Source of the DNA: Gimesia aquarii
Lineage (GTDB): Bacteria; Planctomycetota; Planctomycetia; Planctomycetales; Planctomycetaceae
Direction of reading: 5' to 3'
Assembly (NCBI RefSeq): GCF_007748195.1
Contig: NZ_CP037920.1
Span: 6,635,300-6,699,299 of the forward strand
DNA: 64,000 nt
Part shown: positions 1 through 8,998 of the stretch, piece by piece
How the letters are laid out: every line of letters begins with the position of its first letter
Position numbering within the stretch: position 1 is the stretch's first letter
Notes under the pieces: generated by a model
Seen by the model: the letters and a program-made list of their open reading frames with translations, nothing else
Database searches by the model: none
Told to the model about the DNA's origin: nothing
Program-made: the position numbers and the translations under genes

Positions 1-1
1 A

Positions 2-829
2 TTAGTCAGGAATCGAAGTCACCAACTCTTCTGCCACTGCTTCAAGTACATCTGAAGAAATCAGAGGTAATTCATCTGCATAGCCGACCAGCAGTGCTAA
101 ATCACAAAGACGATTGATTTTGCGTGGATTCCCTTGCGTCAGTTCGAACAGAGTCTGAAAGCCATCGTCTTCAAAAATGGGTTCATTTCGACCGGCTACT
201 TCCAGTCGATGCTCGACATAGCCACGCGTATCTTCAATGGAAAATGGTTTTAGAAGGCAGCGAACAGCGATCCGATCATCAAGTTGTGCTGATCGTTGTA
301 GATGGCTTAAGAGGAGTTGGTCGCCTACCAGCAGCAAAGTAAAGTCGATTTCAGAAGTCTGTTGAAAATTCAAGAGCTGATGTAGTGTCTCAAAAATTCG
401 CTGATCGACAATCAAATGTGCTTCATCAATGACGATCACAGGCTTGCGGCCCTGTTCACAAAGTAACAGAAGCTGTCTGTGTAATGCCCGGATAATTCGA
501 TCTTTCCCGGGAGCACTTGGCTCAATATTGGCTTCTTCTGCGCCTAACTCGACAGCGAGATACGAAATCAATTCAATGGGCGATAGTTGCGGAAAAACCA
601 GATGCACAAAAGGCTGATTGACATCAGCCAATTGGCTTTTCAACACATGACACAGATAAGACTTACCAATCCCGGAACCACCGACAAGAAGACCTGCGCC
701 TTTGCTGTTCTCAATGAGGTATTGAAGCTTCAACAACCCTGCCTGATGTGGATGACTTTCGTAAAAAAAAGTGGCTTCCATTTTTTCTTCGAAAGGACCA
801 CTCTGTAAATTCCAGTAACTCTGATACAT
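2..829 (-). CDS. ExeA/GspA-like AAA ATPase
   Basis: 275-aa soluble ATPase of the ExeA/TniB type. Visible motifs are a Walker A (GGSGIGKS, residues 50-57), a Walker B (VIVIDEAHL with D136/E137), a sensor segment LLLVGD, and the C-terminal lid motif QGNPRKINRLCDLAL that is typical of ExeA-family proteins. There is no membrane segment and no C-terminal peptidoglycan-binding domain, so it is shorter than the GspA of type II secretion. The ATG start is 9 bases from a perfect 12-bp palindrome. The next gene upstream on the same strand encodes a single-pass membrane protein, so the two may work as an ATPase/anchor pair in secretion or pilus assembly. That role is inferred; the ATPase family is clear. 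The stop codon lies at the very edge of the window. Confidence 0.85.
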   Translation of the reverse strand: MYQSYWNLQSGPFEEKMEATFFYESHPHQAGLLKLQYLIENSKGAGLLVGGSGIGKSYLCHVLKSQLADVNQPFVHLVFPQLSPIELISYLAVELGAEEANIEPSAPGKDRIIRALHRQLLLLCEQGRKPVIVIDEAHLIVDQRIFETLHQLLNFQQTSEIDFTLLLVGDQLLLSHLQRSAQLDDRIAVRCLLKPFSIEDTRGYVEHRLEVAGRNEPIFEDDGFQTLFELTQGNPRKINRLCDLALLVGYADELPLISSDVLEAVAEELVTSIPD

Positions 830-837
830 AAACTCTC

Positions 838-849
838 ATTCCCGGGAAT
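838..849. promoter_or_regulatory. 12-bp perfect palindrome upstream of ATPase gene
   Basis: ATTCCC/GGGAAT is a perfect inverted repeat with no spacer, 9 bp upstream of the ATPase start codon. It could be an operator or overlap the leader; a 12-bp palindrome can also arise by chance. Confidence 0.25.
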
Positions 850-887
850 TGTTAAACGGACGGCATCCTAACTAACACGTATTATCT

Positions 888-1511
888 TTAATTCCTAAAA
901 CGACGATATGAGCCATCCACGGGCAGGTCGTGCACCTCTTCGATTTCTCCAGTCAACCAGACCGCGGCCTGTTTGTCTTTGGTCCTGATTTGATGATTCT
1001 GTTGCCCCGATTTCGAAACATAAACGGGACTTTCACCTGCGATGTGTTGAACCCGACCTTGATTTCTCTGCTGACCAATCTCGAGGCCGACAGCGTGATA
1101 GACACCCCCATCATTCCGATCAGTGCCTGTAGTCTGTTCCACAGAAACGGTTCTAATGACAGCTTTTGCGTTTGTGGAATCCTGGTTTGGAACATCCGTC
1201 GTCTGAAATTCAGATTCGTGGATCGGCAACGAGGCATCCAGACCAAATTCCTTGAACAAGTCATCGCTGGCGCCTAATTGAGGTTCCAGATTTTCTGCTT
1301 TGGATGGCGACTGATCGACAGACGATTCTTCTAATGACTCAAAAAAAGAAATGAGAATCACCATGGAAACAACGCTTGCTACAACCCCCACCAAAATCTT
1401 CTGGGTCTGATTCCAGCGAAAAACTAACAAAAAGCCATTTTTAGTTAGAGTAAAATCTGGTTTGACTCGTTTCGAAAAGCGTTTGTAAATGAAAGTCTTG
1501 AGCCAACTCAT
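888..1511 (-). CDS. Single-pass membrane protein of unknown function next to the ExeA-like ATPase
   Basis: 207 aa from the chosen ATG. I prefer this start over one 13 codons upstream because AAGGA lies 7 bases before it. The basic N-terminus (about residues 1-38) is followed by one hydrophobic segment (about 39-57), then a long polar, low-complexity region rich in S/E/D/Q, and a short conserved-looking C-terminal stretch (AVWLTGEIEEV). This is the architecture of a type II membrane protein with most of the chain outside the cytoplasm. The topology and its place just upstream of an ExeA-like ATPase recall GspB/ExeB, which anchors GspA, but I see no convincing GspB motif. The function is unknown; the pairing is inferred from adjacency. 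Confidence 0.6.
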   Translation of the reverse strand: MSWLKTFIYKRFSKRVKPDFTLTKNGFLLVFRWNQTQKILVGVVASVVSMVILISFFESLEESSVDQSPSKAENLEPQLGASDDLFKEFGLDASLPIHESEFQTTDVPNQDSTNAKAVIRTVSVEQTTGTDRNDGGVYHAVGLEIGQQRNQGRVQHIAGESPVYVSKSGQQNHQIRTKDKQAAVWLTGEIEEVHDLPVDGSYRRFRN

Positions 1512-1722
1512 CTCTCGTTCCTTCGAGGAGTGAATATTTTTTGACACCAAAATACGAGTTCAATCCCTGAATTGTTCGTAGCAGAAAACACCACTGCCTT
1601 CCAAAGAGAAACCCACTTTGTCGATAGACAACAAGCGCTTTTCAATTATCGGTTTCAGGGTGTATGAATCTTGACTATTTCACAGGCTTGGTAAAACAGA
1701 GAAACCTGCAAGAATACGTCGT

Positions 1723-2526
1723 CTAATTTAAGCCCAAAACGTCGGCCATAGAATACAGCCCGGGGCGTTGTGCAGCCAAATATTTAGCAGCAGCCAGAGC
1801 ACCGTAGACATAACTATCCCTGGTATGGCCGCGAACCGTTAAGTCAATGGTTTCCCCCATCATACCGAACACGATTGTATGTTCCCCGACATTATCACCA
1901 GTTCGCAATGCGTGATAGCCAATCTCACTGATCGATCTGGCTCCCGGTCGACCTTGCCGACCGTGAACATGATCGGTCTGTCCCATTTCTTCAGCAATGA
2001 TTTCGCCAAAATGCAGCGCCGTTCCACTGGGAGCATCTTCCTTAAAACGGTGATGGCGTTCGATCACTTCTACATCCACACCACTGGGAGAATTTTTCAA
2101 TGAATGAGCTGCTTCACGTACCAGCTTCATCATCAAATTAACGGCCAAACTCATATTTGGTGCCAGAATTAATGGCGTAGTTTGTGAAGCAGAGAGCACT
2201 TCGTCACGTTGTTCCGGTGTTAAACCGGTCGTCGCCGCCACTAAACCAATCTGTCGCTCTGCACAGACCTTGGCAACGCTCAATAGCCCCGATGGCATGG
2301 AGAAATCAATCATGACATCAACACGGTCCGTCAATTCCGATTGAATCTCCACTCCTACAGAACCAGTACCAGCCACTTCTCCAGCGTCTTTACCCAGCGC
2401 AGGAGAATTCTCTGAATCGAGTGCCGAGCCCAGCTTCAAATCCGGATCTTGACACACCAGAACAACCACGCGCTGTCCCATACGACCAGCGGCGCCATTC
2501 ACCCCAACGAGAAGTTGATCACCCAT
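1723..2526 (-). CDS. dapB: 4-hydroxy-tetrahydrodipicolinate reductase
   Basis: 267 aa, the usual DapB length. It reduces hydroxy-tetrahydrodipicolinate with NAD(P)H in the diaminopimelate/lysine pathway, in the cytoplasm. The N-terminal Rossmann motif GVNGAAGRMG (8-17) and the catalytic/substrate motif ERHHRFKEDAPSGTA (about 154-168) with the His-His pair and Lys are intact. The C-terminal segment GDNVGEHTIVFG is also family-typical. The start codon has a good ribosome binding site (GGGAGTGAG). No other lysine-pathway gene is in the window. Planctomycetes were long debated as lacking peptidoglycan, so DapB may serve lysine and/or cell-wall precursor supply. Confidence 0.95.
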   Translation of the reverse strand: MGDQLLVGVNGAAGRMGQRVVVLVCQDPDLKLGSALDSENSPALGKDAGEVAGTGSVGVEIQSELTDRVDVMIDFSMPSGLLSVAKVCAERQIGLVAATTGLTPEQRDEVLSASQTTPLILAPNMSLAVNLMMKLVREAAHSLKNSPSGVDVEVIERHHRFKEDAPSGTALHFGEIIAEEMGQTDHVHGRQGRPGARSISEIGYHALRTGDNVGEHTIVFGMMGETIDLTVRGHTRDSYVYGALAAAKYLAAQRPGLYSMADVLGLN

Positions 2527-2661
2527 CTCTCACTCCCACTTGCTGAATCTTATTGCATTCATTCGATTGAATTGTCGCGGATCCACCGCTCTCTTTGATC
2601 GTAATACACTCACTTCTACTTTTCCATAAGTGCCTGCGACAATCTAGCTGCATTTTTGACA

Positions 2662-3831
2662 TTATTCGCTTCGGTTTTTGATTTCTGTCATTGCCTGCTT
2701 TAATTCCTGAATTACATCAGACTCCACTTCGACGGCAAGTCGCTGATTGAGTAACGCAAAGACTGCTTCATCTCCCAGATTGCCGAGTGCCCAGGCTGCG
2801 GCTCCACGAATCATGGCTTCAGAATCATGTAAAGCCTTTAATAAAGCAGGAACTGCTGAGGAATCTCCCAAATTTCCTAAGACAATTGCCGCATTCCGTA
2901 ATAACCCGGCTCGTCGTGGTCTCGACATGGGTGTGCTCCGAAATCGTTCTTCGAAGGCTGTTTTATCCAAAGACAACAACTCGACTGCGTCCAAGGGGGT
3001 AAACCGTTCATCAGGTCGAAAGGCGGGTTCGTGACTGAAGGGGGCTTTATGGTTCCAGGGGCAAACATCCTGACACACATCGCAACCAAACATCCATTCC
3101 TGCATACCTGCCCGTAACTCACCTGGGATCGGCTGATCACGGAGTTCTATCGTCAAATAGGAAATACACTTCCGCGCATCTAAAATCCCCGCTTCAATGA
3201 ACGCATCCGTGGGACAGGCATCCAGACAACGTGTGCAAGTCCCACAGTGTGACGTTTGATGAGGGGTATCGTATTCCAGTTCGTAACTCAGTAACATCCC
3301 CGCCAGAAAAAACCAGCTTCCTTCTGTTTTGCTCAGGAGCAAAGTATTTTTGCCAATCCAACCCAGACCTGCGAGTTGCGCAAAATCTCGTTCTAATAAT
3401 GGAGCAGTGTCTACAACACCTCGAGTTTCGCAGTCTGGTAAATGCTCACGTATTCGCTTTGAAAGTTCTTTCAATTTTTTGCGAATGACATTGTGATAAT
3501 CGTCATTGCCCCAGGCATAACGCGAAATTCGGGCCTGCGTACCAGAAAGCGATGGTGGCTCGTCAGTCCGATAGTTGAGTGCCAGCATCAAGACACTCCT
3601 CACGGAACCCATAACAGTTTGGGGATGTTCATAGACATCTTTACGACGTTCCAGATAGCTCATCTCGCCCGCATAACCTTGATCGAGCCAATCCAGGAAT
3701 CGATGATAGCCTTCCGGAGACACAGCCGGCGCAATGCCCGCCAGATCGAAACCCACTTCATAAGCCATTTGCTTGATTAGTGTGCTCTGTTGGCTCTGAT
3801 CCCGTTCCAGGGGGGCTGATTCTTCGGCCAT
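2662..3831 (-). CDS. queG: Epoxyqueuosine reductase
   Basis: 389 aa, close to the E. coli-type QueG. This cobalamin- and Fe-S-dependent enzyme converts epoxyqueuosine to queuosine at the tRNA wobble position. Two 4Fe-4S motifs are visible: CGTCTRCLDACP (about 195-206) and CDVCQDVCPWN (about 250-260). The N-terminal DUF1730 region includes the conserved ERDFAQLAGLGWIGKNTLLL segment, split here around L/A-rich residues. The last about 80 residues form two HEAT-like repeats (PALLKALHDSEAMIRGAAAW, then ALLNQRLAVE), typical for QueG and used in tRNA binding. It stands between dapB and a dioxygenase with no other queuosine gene nearby. An AGGGA sequence precedes the ATG. Confidence 0.93.
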   Translation of the reverse strand: MAEESAPLERDQSQQSTLIKQMAYEVGFDLAGIAPAVSPEGYHRFLDWLDQGYAGEMSYLERRKDVYEHPQTVMGSVRSVLMLALNYRTDEPPSLSGTQARISRYAWGNDDYHNVIRKKLKELSKRIREHLPDCETRGVVDTAPLLERDFAQLAGLGWIGKNTLLLSKTEGSWFFLAGMLLSYELEYDTPHQTSHCGTCTRCLDACPTDAFIEAGILDARKCISYLTIELRDQPIPGELRAGMQEWMFGCDVCQDVCPWNHKAPFSHEPAFRPDERFTPLDAVELLSLDKTAFEERFRSTPMSRPRRAGLLRNAAIVLGNLGDSSAVPALLKALHDSEAMIRGAAAWALGNLGDEAVFALLNQRLAVEVESDVIQELKQAMTEIKNRSE

Positions 3832-3856
3832 AATTCCCTAATACAGATGATTCAAA

Positions 3857-4654
3857 TCATATCGATGGATGCGACTGCATCTGTTCCCATTGAGCATGAC
3901 CGACTTTTAAAACATCCGCATCATTGCGTTTCACTAAAGGTGTATAACGGGGATGTCGCGATTCCTTGTAAGGATCATTGTGCCGTGTATTATAACAGCA
4001 TATAAAACCCCAGCGTGGCAGCTCGCTTTTGTTTTGATCAGAACGATGTAAAAGGTTGGAATGAAAAAAGATGGCTGACCCTGGTTCCAAAGTACAATAG
4101 ACTAATTCAAATCGTTCCAGAGCTGCTTCTACCCGTTCTGGATCAGCGCCTGTCTGATCACCTACCGGTCCATGCTCGATACGTCCCATCAAGTGACTTC
4201 CCTTCAGCACCTGCAGACAACCATTTTCGACCGTGGCACGATCAACGGCAATCATACAGCTTGCCATATCGGGTAACAGGCAACCATTGTTGTACCAGTA
4301 GCCATAATCCTGATGCCAGGCCCAGGCCCCCCCTACCTTTGCTTCCTTTTGAATCATTTTATGATGGTAATGATAGACCTCGTCATCCAGTAACTCTTCC
4401 ATTCGGTTTACGACGCGCTCACTACTGGCGATGGCACCATAAATATCATCATGAACTTCATTCTCAATATTCAGCTTAACCGCACCCCCTTCGCCGTCAG
4501 CCCGACTGTATGTCGATTGCTGAATTGCTAAATCGGCGCGTCCAATCTGACCTAATAAAGTGACCTCTTCCTCACTGAAGAGTCCTTCAACAACCAGAAA
4601 ACCATTCTGCTGAAACTGAGTGATTTGCTCTGCGGTGAATAATGCGGTGGTCAT
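3857..4654 (-). CDS. Phytanoyl-CoA dioxygenase (PhyH) family protein
   Basis: 265-aa Fe(II)/2-oxoglutarate-dependent oxygenase. The N-terminus (TAEQITQFQQNGFLVVEGLF) is the classic PhyH opening. The iron triad is the WHQD pair in AWHQDYGYW (about 120) and the distal His in FFHSNLLHRSDQNKS (about 210); the following Arg in LPRWGFICCYN is suitable for 2-oxoglutarate. The substrate cannot be told from sequence; related proteins hydroxylate lipids, ectoine or secondary metabolites, and planctomycetes carry many paralogues. The gene is followed after 25 bp by queG on the same strand. A strong hairpin terminator lies upstream and separates it from pgk. Confidence 0.85.
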   Translation of the reverse strand: MTTALFTAEQITQFQQNGFLVVEGLFSEEEVTLLGQIGRADLAIQQSTYSRADGEGGAVKLNIENEVHDDIYGAIASSERVVNRMEELLDDEVYHYHHKMIQKEAKVGGAWAWHQDYGYWYNNGCLLPDMASCMIAVDRATVENGCLQVLKGSHLMGRIEHGPVGDQTGADPERVEAALERFELVYCTLEPGSAIFFHSNLLHRSDQNKSELPRWGFICCYNTRHNDPYKESRHPRYTPLVKRNDADVLKVGHAQWEQMQSHPSI

Positions 4655-4750
4655 GATCTAATTCCCATCTCAATTTAATAATGAGTTGAAACCTGTTACC
4701 TAGCTTAACGTATTTGAGGATTTGTTTCGAGTATCACCACGATTCAAAAC

Positions 4751-4785
4751 AAAAACACAGCCGACTTGTGAGGGGCTGTGTTTTT
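4751..4785 (-). terminator. Rho-independent terminator of pgk
   Basis: Perfect 12-bp inverted repeat (AAAAACACAGCC / GGCTGTGTTTTT) with an 11-base loop. Read leftward it ends in a T-run, 35 bases past the pgk stop. The A-tract on the other arm would also let it work rightward. Confidence 0.85.
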
Positions 4786-4819
4786 GATTTCGTTTCTATA
4801 TTATCAGTCCGAACAGACT

Positions 4820-6007
4820 TTATGCCTCATCCAGACGATTGACAGCCGCGAATTCCTGGCCTTCCAGCATTGCCAGACTAGCCCCCCCACCGGTACTGAC
4901 GTGAGAAACCTGATCGGCAAACCCGAGTTGCTGTACCGCAGCGGCACTATCACCGCCACCAATAATACTAATCGAATTGCTATCGGCAATTGCCTGCGCG
5001 ACTGCTTTTGTACCTTCATCGAATGGTGCCATCTCGAAGACTCCCATGGGGCCATTCCAGACAACGGTCTTGGCAGATTTGACGGTTTCTGCATACAGCT
5101 TTGCAGTCTCCGGTCCGATATCTAGTCCTTCAAAACCGTCAGAAATCGCACCTGCTTTTACAACCTGTTTATTACAGTCGCCGCTGAAGTCGTCGCCACA
5201 GTGGGTATCAACGGGCAGCATTAATTTATCGCCACCCTTCTGAATTAATTCGCTGGCCAAATCGACTTTGTCTTTTTCGACCAGACTGTCACCGACCTGC
5301 CCCCCCTCTGCAAGCGCAAAGGTATAAGCCATGGCTCCACCGATCAGCACTTTGTCACAAATTCCCAGCAAATTATCGATGACTTTGATTTTATCAGAAA
5401 CTTTAGCCCCACCCAATATGGCGACAAAGGGACGTTCTGGATTGGCAATCACATCCGTCAGATACTGAATCTCTTTGGCAACCAGAAAACCAACGACTTT
5501 CGGTTTACCTGCCATCGCTTCCGGCACCGCAACCATCGAAGCATCTGTGCGGTGGCAAGTACCGAAGGCGTCGTTGCAATAAATATCAGCAAAGGCCGCT
5601 AACTCGCTTGCGAATGCGGCATCGCCTTTTTTCTCACCGGGATTGAAACGCAGATTTTCCAGAATCAGCACCTGCCCTGATTCCAAACCTGCCACTTTGA
5701 CTTTCGCATCATCACCAATCGTATCAGTAGCAAATGCCACATCCTGACCCAATAACTCGCCCAGGCAGGAGGCAGTCGGTTTCAAACTGAACTTCGCATC
5801 TCCACCATCACCTTTCGGACGACCAAGATGACTCATTAATATCACACGTCCCCCACGATCAACGACCGATTTGATAGAAGGGAGTGCCATCCGGACACGA
5901 CGATCATCCGTAATTTTCAGATTGTCATCCAGTGGAACATTAAAGTCCACTCGCATTAATACAGCCTTACCTGCAACGTCTACATTTTCAATTGTCTTCT
6001 TTGCCAT
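4820..6007 (-). CDS. pgk: Phosphoglycerate kinase
   Basis: 395 aa, full length. It transfers phosphate between 1,3-bisphosphoglycerate and ADP in glycolysis and gluconeogenesis. The N-domain signature [12 protein letters not shown] (17-28), the MSHLGRPKG motif (about 59-67), [10 protein letters not shown] and the C-terminal nucleotide loop GGGDSAAAV are all present. It appears monocistronic: an own terminator lies downstream and a 152-bp gap separates it from frr upstream. In this organism it is not clustered with gap or tpi in the visible region. The ribosome binding site is weak. Confidence 0.97.
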   Translation of the reverse strand: MAKKTIENVDVAGKAVLMRVDFNVPLDDNLKITDDRRVRMALPSIKSVVDRGGRVILMSHLGRPKGDGGDAKFSLKPTASCLGELLGQDVAFATDTIGDDAKVKVAGLESGQVLILENLRFNPGEKKGDAAFASELAAFADIYCNDAFGTCHRTDASMVAVPEAMAGKPKVVGFLVAKEIQYLTDVIANPERPFVAILGGAKVSDKIKVIDNLLGICDKVLIGGAMAYTFALAEGGQVGDSLVEKDKVDLASELIQKGGDKLMLPVDTHCGDDFSGDCNKQVVKAGAISDGFEGLDIGPETAKLYAETVKSAKTVVWNGPMGVFEMAPFDEGTKAVAQAIADSNSISIIGGGDSAAAVQQLGFADQVSHVSTGGGASLAMLEGQEFAAVNRLDEA

Positions 6008-6159
6008 GGAAACTTGAACCAGTCTCTTTCAATACAGAGTTAGAGAGATAATGATCTTGTTCTGAATACTTTTGTTCTAAAAGCATTCCTGATGATGTTT
6101 TTTTACGAACGCCAGAATCAGGCCATTTCTACGACGACTCACAAAAAACCGTTAAGAGA

Positions 6160-6720
6160 CTAGTCGTCCATAACGTCTTTTTCTTTTGCACCTGCGATGC
6201 TGTTGACCTTGCCCTCGTATTTTTTGGTCAGGTCCTGCACATCGGACTTCGTATTATCGCGTTCGTCTTCACCCATCAACTTATCTTTTTCTGCCTGGTC
6301 AGCATGCTTATTCGCATCGCGACGGATGTTTCTGATCGAAACACGGGCCTCTTCTGCTAATTCTTTCACACGCGAAACAAGCTGACGGCGACGTTCAGTA
6401 GAAAGTGGGGGAATATTCAATCGAACCACACGCCCGTCACTATTTGGTGCCAATCCGATATTGCTGGCTTGAATGGCTTTGGAAATCTCTCCCACCATTT
6501 GCGCGTCGAAAGGACGAATCAGAATCTGTTGAGGCTCTGGAACACTGACGTTCGCCATTTGCTTTAATGGAGTCGGTGAACCGTAGTAATCTACACGAAT
6601 CGAATCCACAAGCCCTGGTGTCGCACGACCTGTTCGAATGCCTTGCAACTGACCTTGCAAAACGTGAACCGCTTTGTCCATTCTCTCTTCAGCATCGAGT
6701 AAAATTTCGTCTTGGTCCAT
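6160..6720 (-). CDS. frr: Ribosome recycling factor
   Basis: 186 aa. I chose the ATG preceded by AAGGA at 8 bases and giving the family's normal length; an upstream start would add nine residues. RRF splits post-termination ribosomes together with EF-G. Family motifs are clear: the VRVDYYGSPTPLKQMA-like segment (here IRVDYYGSPTPLKQMANVSV), RPFD, GLAPNSDGRVVRLNIPPLSTERR (two parts) and the C-terminal helix with RRDANK. The usual partners tsf and pyrH are not adjacent. A stable hairpin lies in the leader at 6856-6872. Confidence 0.96.
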   Translation of the reverse strand: MDQDEILLDAEERMDKAVHVLQGQLQGIRTGRATPGLVDSIRVDYYGSPTPLKQMANVSVPEPQQILIRPFDAQMVGEISKAIQASNIGLAPNSDGRVVRLNIPPLSTERRRQLVSRVKELAEEARVSIRNIRRDANKHADQAEKDKLMGEDERDNTKSDVQDLTKKYEGKVNSIAGAKEKDVMDD

Positions 6721-6855
6721 GCCACAAGTCCTTCGTAGAGCCAGCATTTCTGAGTTAAGTTTTCAGGTGATGTTTTATCTTAGCCTTAAGAAATAACGGT
6801 ATTTCCCAATTCAAGATATAATTAAACACCACGTTTGATTCAAAAAGGGTCCTGA

Positions 6856-6872
6856 GTTCTCCGTAGGAGAAC
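6856..6872. other. Hairpin between the CBS-gene terminator and frr
   Basis: GTTCTCC-GTA-GGAGAAC is a perfect 7-bp stem with a 3-base loop, flanked by imperfectly complementary GGGTCC and GGCCC and by A- and T-runs. It lies about 136 bp upstream of frr. It may be a second terminator-like element or a leader structure; no function is assigned. Confidence 0.35.
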
Positions 6873-6928
6873 AGATACCGGCCCGATTTTAGTTAAACAA
6901 GAGATAAAATCAAACCGTAAGGAACGAG

Positions 6929-6961
6929 AAAAACCAGCCGAAACGGGTCCGACTGGTTTTT
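6929..6961 (-). terminator. Rho-independent terminator of the CBS-domain gene
   Basis: A 9-bp perfect stem (AAAAACCAG / CTGGTTTTT) around a 15-base GC-rich loop. Read leftward it ends in five T residues, about 55 bp past the stop of the CBS-domain gene. Confidence 0.75.
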
Positions 6962-7015
6962 AAGAGTATTTTGCTCAATTCTTACTGGAAAATCACCATC
7001 TCCATGAATGTGACA

Positions 7016-7495
7016 TCAGGAAATAGGAGACTCGGCCCGCTCAATAATTCCACTTAGGTAAAGCAGATTAATTTCAGCGGATTCATTAGATTCAAATCGT
7101 AAATTTTTGTTTTCAGCCTGTAACAGATCACGACGACTGATTTGGCCTACCAGATAGCGATCATCGCGTACCACAGGCAGCCTGCGCGCTGAGGTGCTGA
7201 GAAAAATCTGAGCGATTGTCAATAAATCAGTGTCTTCTGTAATGACTCTTGCTTCGGTATCCACGAAAGGAAAAATCTGCGAAGAGGGAAGCTGTTCATA
7301 ACTCGCTTTAATCAAAACTTCCATACAACAACGTTCAGAGAAGACTCCCAACACTCTGTTTTCTGCATCAACTACGGGAGCTCCTGAAATACGATGGCTC
7401 AATAACAACCCGATTGCTTCAAGAACATCCATGTCCGGAGTTAAAGTGACTAACTTCGTTACCATAATGTCTTTTGCAAGCATTGGTTTGTTCAT
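7016..7495 (-). CDS. Tandem CBS-domain protein
   Basis: 159 aa from an ATG with AGGGAG at 7 bases (an upstream start would add 11 residues). It consists of two CBS modules and little else: the first begins at MLAKDIMVTKLVTLTPDMDVLEAI and ends in GAPVVDAENRVLGVFSERC, the second holds ARRLPVVRDDRYLVGQISRRDLL. Such Bateman modules bind adenosyl nucleotides such as AMP, ATP or SAM and act as energy sensors; the target protein is not evident. The C-terminal about 25 residues are outside the fold. It has its own terminator, and a near-perfect 21-bp palindrome about 110 bp upstream could be its operator. Confidence 0.85.
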   Translation of the reverse strand: MNKPMLAKDIMVTKLVTLTPDMDVLEAIGLLLSHRISGAPVVDAENRVLGVFSERCCMEVLIKASYEQLPSSQIFPFVDTEARVITEDTDLLTIAQIFLSTSARRLPVVRDDRYLVGQISRRDLLQAENKNLRFESNESAEINLLYLSGIIERAESPIS

Positions 7496-7954
7496 CGCGA
7501 CACTCCCTGTAAAAATGATTTTAATCACACATGAAAATGAGGCACACTACTAAAGAAATGAATTCCAAACGATTGAGAACGTGTGATCTCACTTTAGAAA
7601 TGAAATAACGCAAATTGCGTTATTGAAAAATCGAATGTGGGAAACCTGTGTATTCTAACAGGAATTTCATGTAATCTCAAAAAGAATTCTGAAAACCAAG
7701 CATTAAGACACTGATTTTCAAACACACTATCTTCTTCTAAAACAACAACTTAATGAATTCATAAAAAAACGGCACGAACGACGTTTTTTATCAGTTTTCT
7801 GAATCATACAGCAAGAGATAGAATGTCAGATCTATGAGAAGTCAGCTCAGGTGCCTATAATCTGAGCTGATGATGATTAAGAGAAACTTCTTCAGAAATT
7901 CTCCAGCTACAACGGAAATGCCGCCAGCTGACCAAATAATAGAAAATAGATTCA
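7496..7954. other. Divergent intergenic region with two inverted repeats
   Basis: 459 bp between the leftward CBS gene and the rightward MoxR-type gene. It is A/T-rich and has no convincing ORF. It holds the 21-bp palindrome at 7605-7625 and a hairpin AAAAAACG / CGTTTTTT (7764-7789). No clear -35/-10 pair was found for either gene. Confidence 0.6.
7605..7625. promoter_or_regulatory. 21-bp palindromic operator candidate
   Basis: AATAACGCAA-A-TTGCGTTATT: a perfect 10-bp inverted repeat with a single central base. Symmetry at this length with a short centre is typical of a dimeric repressor site. It lies between two divergent genes and so could serve either one. Confidence 0.5.
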
Positions 7955-8935
7955 ATGTCAAATAGAGTGGAAATAGATGGGGTTGGTTTACACCTGGGCC
8001 GTGCTGACCAGACAAGCAGTGAATGGATCGGTCAACATGAAGCATTGAAACAGCTGCTTGCCTGCTGGCTCGTGATTGATGAGAAAGACATGCCGCTCAC
8101 ACCGCGTCTGGTTGGAACACCGGGAATTGGCAAAACTTCACTCGCCATCGCAGGTGCGCGAACCAGAGATCAAGAGCTCTTCATTTATCAATGTACGGCT
8201 GACACACGACCGGAAGACCTGTTAGTCACCCCTGTTCTCGCCGAGAGTGGCAAGATTGCCTACCATGCTTCCCCACTGGTAACTGCAATGATTCGTGGTG
8301 GTATTTGTGTACTTGATGAAGGCAACCGGATGAATGAAAAGTCATGGGCCAGCCTCGCACCACTTCTTGACCACCGCCGTTATATTGAATCAATTGTTGC
8401 CGGTCTGACAATTCCGGCTCATCCCGAATTTCGCTGTGCCGTGACCATGAATGAAGATGAATCCACGTTTGAAATTCCCGATTATATCCTTAGCCGTCTG
8501 CAACCCAGCATTACTCTGGAACACCCTAATCGGGAAGATGAAAAGATGATTTTGCATTATCATATCCCCTTTGCAGACGAGCACATGCTCGACTTGACGG
8601 TCGATTTTTTACAACAGTCTCATAGTTTAAAGCTCGATTTTTCAACCCGCGATGGAATTAATGTTTTAAGACTGGCATTGAAGCGGGCTGCTCAAGATAA
8701 AGATCACCCTCTCAGCAAAGATGTAATCTGGCTGGAATCACTCAAAAGCTGTCTGGGTGAGGATGCTTTAGATTTGGAGTCATTATCCGAAAAACGAACA
8801 CAAAGTTTGGGTGGAAATATGATGCCAATGGGATTGGGAGATTTCTTTTTCTCACCCGACAACCCGTTACACCCTGACCGCGATGAAGAAGACGATGATG
8901 AATTGGACTTTGATGATGAGCCGGAAAAGTATTAG
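7955..8935 (+). CDS. MoxR-type AAA+ ATPase
   Basis: 326 aa. The Walker A is [12 protein letters not shown] (about 53-64). The Walker B is CVLDEGNRM, and [10 protein letters not shown] and the sensor-1 stretch [21 protein letters not shown] fit the MoxR/AAA_5 pattern of chaperone-like ATPases that remodel or load metal into partner proteins. The C-terminal about 25 residues are strikingly acidic ([15 protein letters not shown]). MoxR proteins normally act with a VWA-domain partner encoded next door, but the downstream neighbour is convergent and the upstream one divergent, so the partner is elsewhere. No Shine-Dalgarno is visible before the ATG. Confidence 0.8.
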   Translation: MSNRVEIDGVGLHLGRADQTSSEWIGQHEALKQLLACWLVIDEKDMPLTPRLVGTPGIGKTSLAIAGARTRDQELFIYQCTADTRPEDLLVTPVLAESGKIAYHASPLVTAMIRGGICVLDEGNRMNEKSWASLAPLLDHRRYIESIVAGLTIPAHPEFRCAVTMNEDESTFEIPDYILSRLQPSITLEHPNREDEKMILHYHIPFADEHMLDLTVDFLQQSHSLKLDFSTRDGINVLRLALKRAAQDKDHPLSKDVIWLESLKSCLGEDALDLESLSEKRTQSLGGNMMPMGLGDFFFSPDNPLHPDRDEEDDDELDFDDEPEKY

Positions 8936-8998
8936 CCGATTACATACCCGTATTTAGTCATCCCCAACTCTAATATATCAGAACGCCGGCAATACCCA

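Noticed and set aside
7764-7789. AAAAAACG / CGTTTTTT hairpin as a terminator
   Set aside because: The flanking genes are divergent, so no transcript should end here unless a small RNA exists; the stem is mostly A-T.
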